Shown here in pieces: positions 1 through 6,614 of a DNA stretch of 10,057 nt. Source of the DNA: Planctomycetota bacterium (GTDB lineage: Bacteria; Planctomycetota; Phycisphaerae; UBA1845; CAIVHJ01); assembly GCA_022565195.1 (NCBI GenBank), contig JADFJZ010000015.1, positions 1 to 10,057 on the forward strand, written 5' to 3'. Made by a program: the position numbers and the translations under genes. Every line of letters begins with the position of its first letter. Positions within the stretch are counted from its first letter, which is position 1. The notes below the pieces were generated by a model. That model saw only the letters and a program-made list of their open reading frames with translations. It had not been told where the DNA came from and ran no database searches.

Positions 1-1422
1 GATGGCCAATACCGACGTTCCCGCAGCCTGCAAAATCTGAGCCCGGGTCAATTCCGTGGTTTCGACGGCAAAGTCCGTATCCCGAATGACCGACTCGCTG
101 GCGGTCAGGTTCTCGAACGTGATCTGCAACTGCCTGATGTTCGTGTCGAGCATGTTGCGCTCGAGCGCGCCCAGGCGGCCTCGCAGGATCGAAATCTGAT
201 CCAAGCCGAGATCGATGATATCCGATGCTTCCCGGAAGGCGCCGTTGACCAGCGATTTGGATCCGCCCGTCACGATTTCTGAGAGGAACCCGGTCAGCGA
301 ATCGCCCAGGCGCGAAGCTGTCACCGACTGGATGCCGATTTGCTCCTGCTGGTTGGGATCGACCTGCGGTCCCAACTGGAACAACGCCCCGCCCCCCACG
401 ATCTCGAACGAAGTGCTGCTCGTCGTTTGCTGGGCGAAGGTCGGGTCAAACGTCAGGTCGATCGTCAAGAGCGTAGTGTTCAAAATGGCCTTCAATCCGT
501 CACCAAGCGTCCGCGTACCGTTGATGAGCGCCTCGACATCCTGGCCGAGGTCACGTCGTACACCGACGTTGCCGTCCGTGTCTTGTAGGAAGTCGACAAA
601 CTCGCCGGCGGTGCTGGAGTCGTTGATGACACTGATGGACACGAACTCGTTGCTGCCGTAGCCGACGCTCTGGAAGATCATTCCACTGGACGCGTTGGTT
701 GCACTGATGGCCACCGCTTGGATGCCCGTGGCGTCGGTGAGGTTGTTGACGGCCTCGATGATCGAAGACGCGGTCTGCCCGCTGTTGAGCGTCAACGATA
801 CCACGCCCTCGCTGCCGGCCAATTCAAGCGTCACGTTACCGGTGGTGATGGACGAGTTGACGAAGCGAAGCTGGGCATGCTCGGCCGACTGCAAGATGCT
901 GACGCTCACGCCGATGCTGGTGTTTCGGCCGAACTTCGCGCGAAATACGCTCACGACGTCGAGCGCGCTGTCTTGGACGCCGCTGGTAATGAAGTCCAGC
1001 GAGCCGTTAATGAGCTTGCGGCCGGCAAAGTTCGTCGTATTGGCGATCCGGGTGATCGATTCCACAGCCGAGTCGATCTGCAACTGGTTGGCCCGAATCT
1101 CTTCGTCACTGAACGCGCCGGAGTTGGCTGCTTCAATGGTCAAGTTACGCACGTCCAGCAGAAGATTCTGTATCTCGGCCAGCGCGCCTTCGCCGGTGGC
1201 GATGACGTTGATGGCCCGTTCAGAGTTCCGGATGGCCTGTGACGCAGCGCTGATTTCGGTTCGCAATCGGGTCGAGACAATCAGCCCGGCAGGGTCGTCC
1301 GCACCTCGATTGATCCGCAGGCCGCTGCTCAACCTTTGCAGCGACTGCTGCAACTGCCGGTTCGTCGCGGCCAATTGCCGTTGTGCCTGAACTGCGGGAA
1401 TGTTTAGGTTGATTCGACTCAT
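1..1422 (-). CDS. fliC: Flagellin, planctomycete type (3' end cut by window edge)
   Basis: Filament subunit, exported by the flagellar type III system and polymerised outside the cell. The frame gives 474 residues from ATG 1422 with no stop before base 1. It ends at ...ILQAAGTSVLAI, so only the last dozen or so residues of the C-terminal D0 helix should be missing. The N-terminal D0/D1 helices (about 1-145) carry RLSSGLRINRGADDPAGL at 30-47 and the NQLQID stretch near 112-117. The C-terminal D1/D0 helices begin near 385 (LGALERNMLDTNIRQLQ at 417-433). The central insert includes a Flagellin_IN-like unit at about 195-240 (TLELAG...SIIEAVNNL). The start is well supported: AAGGAGGA (1429-1436) lies six bases upstream of ATG. 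It follows csrA and fliW, and its leader has two GGA-loop hairpins suggesting CsrA control. The family is certain; the phylum assignment is an inference from sequence resemblance. Confidence 0.95.
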   Translation of the reverse strand, partial: MSRINLNIPAVQAQRQLAATNRQLQQSLQRLSSGLRINRGADDPAGLIVSTRLRTEISAASQAIRNSERAINVIATGEGALAEIQNLLLDVRNLTIEAANSGAFSDEEIRANQLQIDSAVESITRIANTTNFAGRKLINGSLDFITSGVQDSALDVVSVFRAKFGRNTSIGVSVSILQSAEHAQLRFVNSSITTGNVTLELAGSEGVVSLTLNSGQTASSIIEAVNNLTDATGIQAVAISATNASSGMIFQSVGYGSNEFVSISVINDSSTAGEFVDFLQDTDGNVGVRRDLGQDVEALINGTRTLGDGLKAILNTTLLTIDLTFDPTFAQQTTSSTSFEIVGGGALFQLGPQVDPNQQEQIGIQSVTASRLGDSLTGFLSEIVTGGSKSLVNGAFREASDIIDLGLDQISILRGRLGALERNMLDTNIRQLQITFENLTASESVIRDTDFAVETTELTRAQILQAAGTSVLAI

Positions 1423-1424
1423 GA

Positions 1425-1442
1425 TCAGTCCTCCTTGACTGA
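1425..1442 (-). promoter_or_regulatory. fliC SD hairpin, candidate CsrA site (proximal)
   Basis: In the transcript the bases form a perfect 6-bp stem, UCAGUC/GACUGA, closed by the six-base loop AAGGAG. The loop is part of the Shine-Dalgarno sequence, and the stem ends two bases before the fliC ATG. GGA in a hairpin loop that overlaps the SD is the typical CsrA/RsmA repressor target. The site AGUCAAGGAGGA matches 8 of 12 positions of the published consensus RUACARGGAUGU. The structure is seen directly; the CsrA binding is inferred. Confidence 0.6.
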
Positions 1443-1447
1443 GCTGT

Positions 1448-1467
1448 GATCACAGATCCGTGTGATC
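1448..1467 (-). promoter_or_regulatory. fliC leader hairpin, candidate CsrA site (distal)
   Basis: The transcript forms a perfect 7-bp stem, GAUCACA/UGUGAUC, with the six-base loop CGGAUC. GGA is exposed in the loop, and UCACACGGAUCU matches 8 of 12 consensus CsrA positions. It lies five bases upstream of the SD hairpin, and the two GGA motifs are about 25 bases apart, a spacing one CsrA dimer could bridge. On the DNA an overlapping perfect palindrome, CTGTGATCACAG (1444-1455), could also be an operator or compete as an alternative fold. Confidence 0.55.
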
Positions 1468-1471
1468 CATT

Positions 1472-1500
1472 GGGTCGGCCTTTTTGGGGCTGACGCTTTT
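1472..1500 (-). promoter_or_regulatory. Possible sigma-28-like promoter of fliC
   Basis: On the minus strand AAAAGCGT (1493-1500) and GCCGACCC (1472-1479) each match 5 of 8 bases of the enterobacterial FliA consensus TAAAGTTT / GCCGATAA. The spacer is 13 bases instead of 11. It would place a start about 45 bases before the fliC ATG, upstream of both leader hairpins. Weak: the -10 lacks its ATAA end and the two boxes are mutually complementary (a GTCAGCC/GGCCGAC hairpin). fliC could instead be read from the csrA promoter. Confidence 0.25.
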
Positions 1501-1581
1501 CTCCTTGCGAGTTTCCGGTCTCATCTCCGCTCGCTCCATCACTTGTCGATGAAAGCGGCCGGGAGCATCCTGTTCGGGTGA

Positions 1582-1833
1582 CTAATCCCTTCTGCGTTTG
1601 CTCTTCGCCTGTTCCGGATCGACCACCACGTCGGAAATGTCCTCCGGCTTGATCATTGCCGCCCGGCGGTTTTCCTGTTGGATGGCGTCGTACACTTCCT
1701 TGCGGTGTACGGAGATTTCCTTGGGGGCGTTTATGCCCACGCGTACTTTGTCGCCGCGAATGTCCACGATCGTGATCTCGATGTCATCGCCGATCATGAT
1801 CGTTTCGTCGCGTTGTCGTGATAGCACCAACAT
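1582..1833 (-). CDS. csrA: Carbon storage regulator CsrA (translational regulator)
   Basis: Homodimeric RNA-binding protein that recognises GGA motifs, usually in hairpin loops, and blocks ribosome binding. The product is 83 residues. The frame stays open upstream to 1953, but the family always begins MLVLSR, which is found at ATG 1833. That ATG has AAGGAAGGA (1841-1849) seven bases upstream, so the 40-residue extension is rejected. RNA-contacting residues L4, R6, V42 and R44 (SVHR) are present. It is longer than the 61-residue E. coli protein and has the C-terminal helix and tail ([15 protein letters not shown]) seen in CsrA proteins that are antagonised by FliW. N55, reported as important for FliW binding in Bacillus subtilis, is conserved. 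It sits between fliW and fliC, so flagellin mRNA is its most likely target. Its own SD region is rich in GGA, which hints at autoregulation. Confidence 0.96.
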   Translation of the reverse strand: MLVLSRQRDETIMIGDDIEITIVDIRGDKVRVGINAPKEISVHRKEVYDAIQQENRRAAMIKPEDISDVVVDPEQAKSKRRRD

Positions 1834-2066
1834 CCTCGGCTCCTTCCTTGGCCATGCGGATGCGCCGGGTCGCAAACATAGGTCCGCGAGATCACAGTGG
1901 CCGTCCCATTTCAACCCGCAGTAAGCGCCGGGAAAACGCCTGCCGAACAACACAGCAATTCCGCTGCCAACTCGTTCAGTCGGTCCGTCTCCGTTCGCTT
2001 CAGGCGGCCGAATCGGGAATCCCGGATCGGTTCTGGCCTGTTCTCTGTATGATCGCCCAGCCTGTG

Positions 2067-2096
2067 ATTATAAAGCATTTCACACTACTCTTGCCA
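2067..2096 (-). promoter_or_regulatory. Candidate sigma-70-type promoter for csrA
   Basis: A perfect TATAAT is read on the minus strand at 2067-2072. An imperfect -35, TGGCAA (2091-2096, 3 of 6 matches), lies 18 bases upstream, just past the fliW stop. It would give csrA a leader of about 225 bases. The rest of the fliW-csrA gap (1834-2106) contains one short palindrome, CGGGATTCCCG near 2020-2030, and no gene I can support. The csrA SD region there holds overlapping GGA motifs. Confidence 0.35.
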
Positions 2097-2106
2097 GTCG
2101 GCCAGG

Positions 2107-2559
2107 CTAGGCGCTCTTGCTCGCGACGGCAGAAGGCCGAGGAATCCGCATCAGCGGGTGCCGCGTCGAATATCGTTTGTCGCTCAGCACCAACTGCTTA
2201 GCCTCGCGAGTTTCCACATTTATCACCACCGGACCCTGAAAATTCCCGATCAGCAAATCGTCCACTTTGTTGACAATCACGAATACCTGGGCCCCATCGG
2301 GGTTTTTCAGCCCAATCTGGTCTAGCTCCTCGGTCTTGACCGGAGCCCGGTAATCCGGCACAAACAGCCGCGGATCGCAGACCACAAAAGCCAGATCCGC
2401 CCGGGTGACGGCCTGAAGCCAGTAGAACCCGCTGCCCTCGGCGGTCTGGATCAGGGCGTAATCTTTCTCGTTTGGAAATCCCAGAACTCCGAATTCGAAG
2501 TGGATGAAGCGATTCTCGTCAACTTCGGTGGGTCCAAACCGCGACGTTTCAATCATCAT
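2107..2559 (-). CDS. fliW: Flagellar assembly factor FliW (CsrA antagonist)
   Basis: Cytoplasmic protein that binds flagellin and, when released, binds CsrA and relieves repression of flagellin translation. The product is 150 residues from ATG 2559, matching the usual length. Family hallmarks are FGVLGFPNEKDYALI near 23-37, the FYWLQAVTRADLAFVVCDP stretch at 44-62, VPDYR at 66-70, and the C-terminal GPVVINVETREAKQLVLSDKRY block. Start choice: GAGGAG (2568-2573) is eight bases upstream of ATG 2559. The slightly longer GTG start at 2568 overlaps that SD and is unlikely; ATG 2556 is the other alternative. It is followed by csrA and fliC, so sensor, regulator and target are consecutive. A roughly 330-base gap separates it from flgL, so it may have its own promoter, though I see no convincing one. 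Confidence 0.95.
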   Translation of the reverse strand: MMIETSRFGPTEVDENRFIHFEFGVLGFPNEKDYALIQTAEGSGFYWLQAVTRADLAFVVCDPRLFVPDYRAPVKTEELDQIGLKNPDGAQVFVIVNKVDDLLIGNFQGPVVINVETREAKQLVLSDKRYSTRHPLMRIPRPSAVASKSA

Positions 2560-2667
2560 CGCAGGCACTCCTCATTGTGGTCCGTTTTACAAAGTTGCTG
2601 ATCGCCTGATGCGATCACCCACGGCATCCATGCCATCGGGCGACATTCCTCGTCGGCAACATCAAAG

Positions 2668-2694
2668 CCTCATCGATCGAACCTCATCGATGGA
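2668..2694. repeat. Tandem 13-base direct repeat
   Basis: CCTCATCGATCGA (2668-2680) and CCTCATCGATGGA (2682-2694) differ at one base and are one base apart. They are bracketed by ATCAAAG on both sides (2661-2667 and 2694-2700). The repeat lies in the fliW leader region and contains ATCGAT palindromes. It could be an operator pair or slippage debris; no function is visible. Confidence 0.5.
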
Positions 2695-2701
2695 TCAAAG
2701 A

Positions 2702-2743
2702 AGTAGTCAGTAATCAGTAGCCAGTAGCGAGTAGTCGGTAATT
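2702..2743. repeat. Degenerate heptanucleotide array, copy A
   Basis: Six consecutive 7-base units read on the plus strand: AGTAGTC, AGTAATC, AGTAGCC, AGTAGCG, AGTAGTC, GGTAATT. A seventh, weaker unit, CGGTGTC, may follow. The period of seven is exact although bases vary. The units are the reverse complement of those at 2856-2897, so the pair forms a long imperfect inverted repeat around about 110 bases. Confidence 0.75.
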
Positions 2744-2855
2744 CGGTGTCGGCGGATCGCAAGTCGTGCCGCAAAACCGAGATTGAATAATACATCGCAT
2801 CACTCTCCGAAACGTTCGCTCAATCGCCACAAGGACCGACTGACGCTTGGCTTCC

Positions 2856-2897
2856 CGCTACTCGTTACTCGCTACTCGCTACTGACTGCTCACTACG
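2856..2897. repeat. Degenerate heptanucleotide array, copy B, containing the flgL stop
   Basis: Six exact-period units on the plus strand: CGCTACT, CGTTACT, CGCTACT, CGCTACT, GACTGCT, CACTACG. The complement of the main unit is AGTAGCG, found in copy A. The flgL stop codon (2893-2895) lies in the last unit, so the array begins right at the end of the gene. Such short-period arrays can spread by slippage or act as an RNA stem; here either is possible. Confidence 0.75.
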
Positions 2898-4815
2898 ATA
2901 AAAAGTTCAACAACGACAAATCCAACGTCTGTCCCGATGCCAGCAGACTGGCCTGCAGCGCCGTTTGGGTCTGCTGAAAGCGGGTAATTGCTTCCGCAAA
3001 ATCAAGATCCCTGACTTCCGACAACAACAGAGTCGTCGCTTCGACGGCCTCCAGGGTTTGCTGCCCGCGCGATTCGATGGCCCGCACCTCCGCGCCGAGC
3101 CGGCCCTGGACGCGCGTCACGTCGGTGAGCGCTTCGTCGATCTTGCCGGCGGCTTTGGTGATCTCACGCTCGTCGCCGACGAGCAGCGCCTCGCGAAGTT
3201 CGATCAGCGCGCTGAAAGTGCCGCCCACCTTCACGCCGCCGACCTCGCTGCCGACAACTTCCGTCGCCGCGGCATCGATATCTCCGTCGAGGCCCAGGTC
3301 GAGGATCGCGTCCGAAAAGTTCAGTCGGTTGATCTGCAATCCGCCCGCTCCGCCGGTCGTGTCCGCAATACGGATGCCGTTGCCCGTCCCAGACAATGAC
3401 GCCGCAATGCCGACACCCGCTGCCGTCGCCGCGGTGTTGATTAGGTCAATGACGTCCTGGATCGTCGAAGCCGAATCCAGATTGACTGCCACGGTGCTGC
3501 CGTCCTTGGCCACGATCTCCAGATCGTCCTCGCCCTCGGTGCGCCGTACGCCGTCGCCGAAATTCAAGTCATCAAGGAGCGTGGTCGTGTTCAGCGTGCG
3601 GATGCCCAAGTCCGCCGCGGCGGTCGCGCCTTCCTCGAAGATGGACATCACGCTGCCGGATACTTCGTTCAGCACATCGATGCCCGTGCCCGCGTCGTTG
3701 ATCAGCGCCCGCACGCCGATGCCCGTATTGTTGATCGTGTTGACGATGTCCTGCACGGTTTCAGCAGGCGTCAAGTCAATCGACACAGTATGACTGCCGT
3801 TAGTGATGCCGAAGGTGCTGCCCGCGAAGTCCAATCCCGCGCCGCCCAGCAGGTCCGCGATCGGCGTGCTGTTCGTAACCCGCCGGTCGAGGTCCAGCCC
3901 TTCAATGACCGCGCCCGTGGGCGTACTGGTAAGAATCCCCAGGTCGCTGGCCAGTATGCCGTTTTCGAGAGTGGTGATTGCCACGTCGTCGCCGGGCGTG
4001 ATCCGAATGCCATTGCCCGCCGCGTTGAGATCAGCGGTCAACCCCGAGCCAACCCCGGCAGCGGTACGGTTGATTATGTCGATGATTTGACCGATCGACG
4101 TTGCGGCGGTCAGATCCACCGTCCATGTCCCCGCAGGCCCGTTCTCCGTGAACCGCAGACTCCCCAACCGGATGCCCAGTCCATTGGCGCCGTTCAGTTC
4201 GTCCAGGCGCGTGTCGCGCGTCACCGCCGGATCAAGGTCCACACTCCCCTGCACCCGGTCGCTCAGCAGACCGAACACTTCATGGGCCGTGAGGTTGTAT
4301 TCGTCGTTGCCGTCGAACGCCAGCCGCGCGCTGAGCGTCCCCGTATCGCCGACGTAGCGCAGGCCATCCAGCTCGGAGCGCAACGGCTGCGTCGTCACAT
4401 CGCGACCGCCGAAGAGGTACAGTCCCAGGAACTGCCGGTTGGCGGTGCTGGCCATTTGTTGCAGTATGGCGTCGATCTCGATCGCCGCAGCCTGACGCTC
4501 TTCCGGCAGCGACAGCGAACCGACCGCGCCACTGGCCAACTGTTCCACTCGAATCAACGAATCCGTAACGTCCGTCAGCGCCGCGTCCGTGGCGTTCAGG
4601 AAATCGCCGGCGAAGCGAATGTTCTCCAGAACCTGCTGCTGGCTCTCTTCGACTTCCGTCAATTTCAGCAGGCGCGAAGCCTGGCCCGGATTGTCGCTGG
4701 GAACGCGCACCGCCAGGCCCGTACTCAACTGCATTTGCTCCTTGAACAACGACGACAGCAGCTTCTGCTGCTGGAAGATGAAGTTGTCCAGTGCCATGTT
4801 CGATGAGATTCGCAT
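2893..4815 (-). CDS. flgL: Hook-filament junction protein FlgL (HAP3), enlarged
   Basis: Junction protein between FlgK and the filament, exported with FlgN help. The product is 640 residues against about 317 in E. coli. N-terminal D0/D1 helices (about 1-140) carry MRISSNMALDNFIFQQQKLL and STGLAVRVPSDNPGQASRL. C-terminal helices (about 530-640) carry RVQGRLGAEVRAIE and the DLDFAEAITRFQQTQTALQAS motif typical of flagellin-fold ends. The extra length is three tandem Flagellin_IN-like units of about 95-100 residues, around 201-294, 312-405 and 410-509. Each has a DL.. opening, a vdL..a.tiqdiid.IN core, a GxGI strand and a closing DLGI/DLGL. The ATG start has AAGGTG (4820-4825) four bases upstream. 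It follows flgK after 47 bases. Identification is firm; the domain expansion is read from the sequence. Confidence 0.95.
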   Translation of the reverse strand: MRISSNMALDNFIFQQQKLLSSLFKEQMQLSTGLAVRVPSDNPGQASRLLKLTEVEESQQQVLENIRFAGDFLNATDAALTDVTDSLIRVEQLASGAVGSLSLPEERQAAAIEIDAILQQMASTANRQFLGLYLFGGRDVTTQPLRSELDGLRYVGDTGTLSARLAFDGNDEYNLTAHEVFGLLSDRVQGSVDLDPAVTRDTRLDELNGANGLGIRLGSLRFTENGPAGTWTVDLTAATSIGQIIDIINRTAAGVGSGLTADLNAAGNGIRITPGDDVAITTLENGILASDLGILTSTPTGAVIEGLDLDRRVTNSTPIADLLGGAGLDFAGSTFGITNGSHTVSIDLTPAETVQDIVNTINNTGIGVRALINDAGTGIDVLNEVSGSVMSIFEEGATAAADLGIRTLNTTTLLDDLNFGDGVRRTEGEDDLEIVAKDGSTVAVNLDSASTIQDVIDLINTAATAAGVGIAASLSGTGNGIRIADTTGGAGGLQINRLNFSDAILDLGLDGDIDAAATEVVGSEVGGVKVGGTFSALIELREALLVGDEREITKAAGKIDEALTDVTRVQGRLGAEVRAIESRGQQTLEAVEATTLLLSEVRDLDFAEAITRFQQTQTALQASLLASGQTLDLSLLNFLS

Positions 4816-4862
4816 GAATCACCTTCGGTACGTTGCGAAATCCGCTAATGCGCGTCGCCGCC

Positions 4863-6593
4863 CTACCTCGCGATGGACAGCAACTCCGCAATCAATCGAT
4901 CGATAATACTCGTAAACCGTGCGGCGCCCTGAAACGCGCGTTCATAGCGCAGCAGGTCGACCGCCTCTTCATCCAGGTTGACGCCGCTGATGCTGGCGCG
5001 CTGCTGCTGCAGCGCTTCGCTCGTCGCGGCGGCGCCGTCGAGCCGGGCGGCGGCCGACGCCGTTTGCACGCCCATTTCGCCCAGCGTTTGATTGTAGAAA
5101 TTGAACACCGTCACGTTGTTCAGTTCGGCCACGTTGTTGTTGCCGGCATCCGCCAGCAATCCCATATTGGCGCCGTCGCCGTTAATGTTGACGGCCGACG
5201 CCGCGAGCAACTCCGGCCGCGCCGCAATGACGTCATTGACCGCGATGTCCGAAGCATCGATGCCCTGGAAGAGCGTGTTGATGCCCAACGCCGCGAGCAC
5301 GTTGGACGTGTCGTCCCGGGCGGCCGCACCGTCGTGCCCGAAGGTGATCTCGAAACCCGCGTCGGCCGTAAGCGTGAGCTTGCCGTCCACGCCCACGGCT
5401 GCAGTGAGATTGGCCACCGTGCCGTCGATCTGCGCCGCCAGGCTGTTCAAGGTCGTGTCGTCGCCGTTCTGTCCGTCCAAATCAACATCGATCCGGTAAC
5501 TGACCGTCTGTCCGCCGGCCGTGTCCGTGATGGATACGAAGAAGCTCCCGGTCTGGGGCACGAACGTCAGCCCGGCCGCCGAATCGTTGAGGGCCAGCGT
5601 CGGGTCCGTCACCGCGTACGTGCCGGTCACGCTCCCGAAGCCGTCCAGCCCCTGGCCATTGGTGTGAATCTCGTTCAAAGCGGAGATCAGCCCAACCGCA
5701 AGTCGGTTGACCACATCCGCAGCGCCGGTCACATACGTATCACGCGCCGTGATCAGACCTTCCAATAGTCCGCCGCGAATCTCGGCTTGTCCGCTGTTGT
5801 CACCGAAGTGGACTTCCTCCCGAACCAGGTCGCCATCGACCACCGTCTGGGTCGTCAATCCGCGCGAGTTCCCGAACTGCACCAGCGTTTCGTTGCCGAC
5901 GAACACGCTGACCGTCCCGCTCTCCTGCGTCCGCACGGTGATTTCAACGATTTCACCCAGTTCGCGCAGCAGCGCGTCACGCGTATCGCGCAGCGCCCCG
6001 GCGATCTGGCCGCCGGCTTCGGCCTCGACGACTTGAATGTTGAGATCCGCGATTTGCCGGGCCAGCTCATCCGCCTGCTGCACCGACGCGACAATCTGGG
6101 TGTTGAGTTCGTCGGACAGCCCGCTCAGGCCCTGCTGCCGGATACGCAACGCGTCGGCCAAAGCTGAGGCGTTGCCAATGGCCACGCTGCGCAGGCCCAC
6201 TTCCGTCGGATTGTTCTGCACGTCCTGGAACGAGTTGAACAGCCGGCTCATCATGGTCGAGAGGTCGTTTTCGGTCAGTTCATTGAAGCTCGTCTCGATC
6301 TGCGTCAGTGTATTGCTTTGGATTCGCGCGCTTTCGGCATCGCCCAGCGCCAAACGCAATCGACCTTCCAGTGCCTCGTTGATGATGCGCTCCAGCGAAG
6401 TCAGGGCCACCCCGCCTCCGGGTTGGATGCCCCCGGGCAGGGGCGCACCGATGACCGGCTGCAAAACCGCACGCTGGCGCGTGTAGTCCGGATTGGCGGC
6501 GTTGGCGATGTTGTTACCCACCACTGACAGCGCGCTCTGGTAGCTCGTGATCGCGCTCTGCCCGATGTGCAATGCTGTATTTATCAATCCCAT
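4863..6593 (-). CDS. flgK: Hook-filament junction protein FlgK (HAP1)
   Basis: First junction protein, sitting on the hook tip and joining it to FlgL and the filament. The product is 576 residues, close to the family's 550-ish length. The N-terminal signature ALSVVGNNIANAANPDYTRQR lies at 21-41 and the C-terminal signature SGVNLDEEAVDLLRYERAFQ at 536-555. Both D0 helices are intact, ending ARFTSIIDRLIAELLSIAR. Between them is a helical D1 (about 75-220), then beta-rich D2/D3 with an insert near 322-455 containing RIDVDLDGQNGDDTTL. This insert resembles FlgK proteins I associate with planctomycetes. ATG 6593 matches the conserved MGLINTAL start; only a weak SD (GAGCGG) precedes it, so translation may depend on flgN, which ends 21 bases upstream. 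Confidence 0.96.
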   Translation of the reverse strand: MGLINTALHIGQSAITSYQSALSVVGNNIANAANPDYTRQRAVLQPVIGAPLPGGIQPGGGVALTSLERIINEALEGRLRLALGDAESARIQSNTLTQIETSFNELTENDLSTMMSRLFNSFQDVQNNPTEVGLRSVAIGNASALADALRIRQQGLSGLSDELNTQIVASVQQADELARQIADLNIQVVEAEAGGQIAGALRDTRDALLRELGEIVEITVRTQESGTVSVFVGNETLVQFGNSRGLTTQTVVDGDLVREEVHFGDNSGQAEIRGGLLEGLITARDTYVTGAADVVNRLAVGLISALNEIHTNGQGLDGFGSVTGTYAVTDPTLALNDSAAGLTFVPQTGSFFVSITDTAGGQTVSYRIDVDLDGQNGDDTTLNSLAAQIDGTVANLTAAVGVDGKLTLTADAGFEITFGHDGAAARDDTSNVLAALGINTLFQGIDASDIAVNDVIAARPELLAASAVNINGDGANMGLLADAGNNNVAELNNVTVFNFYNQTLGEMGVQTASAAARLDGAAATSEALQQQRASISGVNLDEEAVDLLRYERAFQGAARFTSIIDRLIAELLSIAR

Positions 6594-6614
6594 GAGCCGC
6601 TCAATTCTGTCTGG

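Larger units (their letters stand above)
2560..2892. other. flgL-fliW intergenic region (no gene)
   Basis: No credible coding frame. It contains, from right to left, a heptamer array (from 2897), about 110 bases of plain sequence, an inverted heptamer array (2702-2743), a tandem 13-base repeat (2668-2694) and two small hairpins in the fliW leader. One hairpin is GATCGC/GCGATC with a 5-base loop (2600-2616). The other is GGCAT/ATGCC around GG (2623-2634), which puts a GGA at its tip in the minus-strand RNA. A TATTAT (2787-2792, minus) is a possible -10 without a recognisable -35. No T-tailed terminator is visible after flgL. Confidence 0.6.

Noticed and set aside
157..168. Palindrome GCGCTCGAGCGC inside fliC
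   Set aside because: Encodes the conserved LGALERN region of flagellin; short, isolated and explained by coding.
1445..1467. CRP-type operator (TGTGA and TCACA halves)
   Set aside because: The half-sites lack the 6-base spacing CRP needs; the RNA hairpin explanation fits better.
1475..1495. Rho-independent terminator between csrA and fliC
   Set aside because: The stem has an internal mismatch and no T-run follows on the minus strand.
1834..1953. 40-residue N-terminal extension of CsrA
   Set aside because: CsrA begins MLVLSR and a strong SD lies seven bases before that ATG; the extension has no family resemblance.
2560..2568. GTG start at 2568 for FliW
   Set aside because: The GTG overlaps the only SD; ATG 2559 is correctly spaced from it.
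2702..2897. CRISPR-like repeats
   Set aside because: Units are seven bases with no spacers and the two blocks are inverted; no cas genes are present.
3790..5768. Long plus-strand frames opposite flgL and flgK (3790-4806, 4833-5768)
   Set aside because: Low-complexity, Arg-rich translations with no family features; they mirror the flgL and flgK codons.
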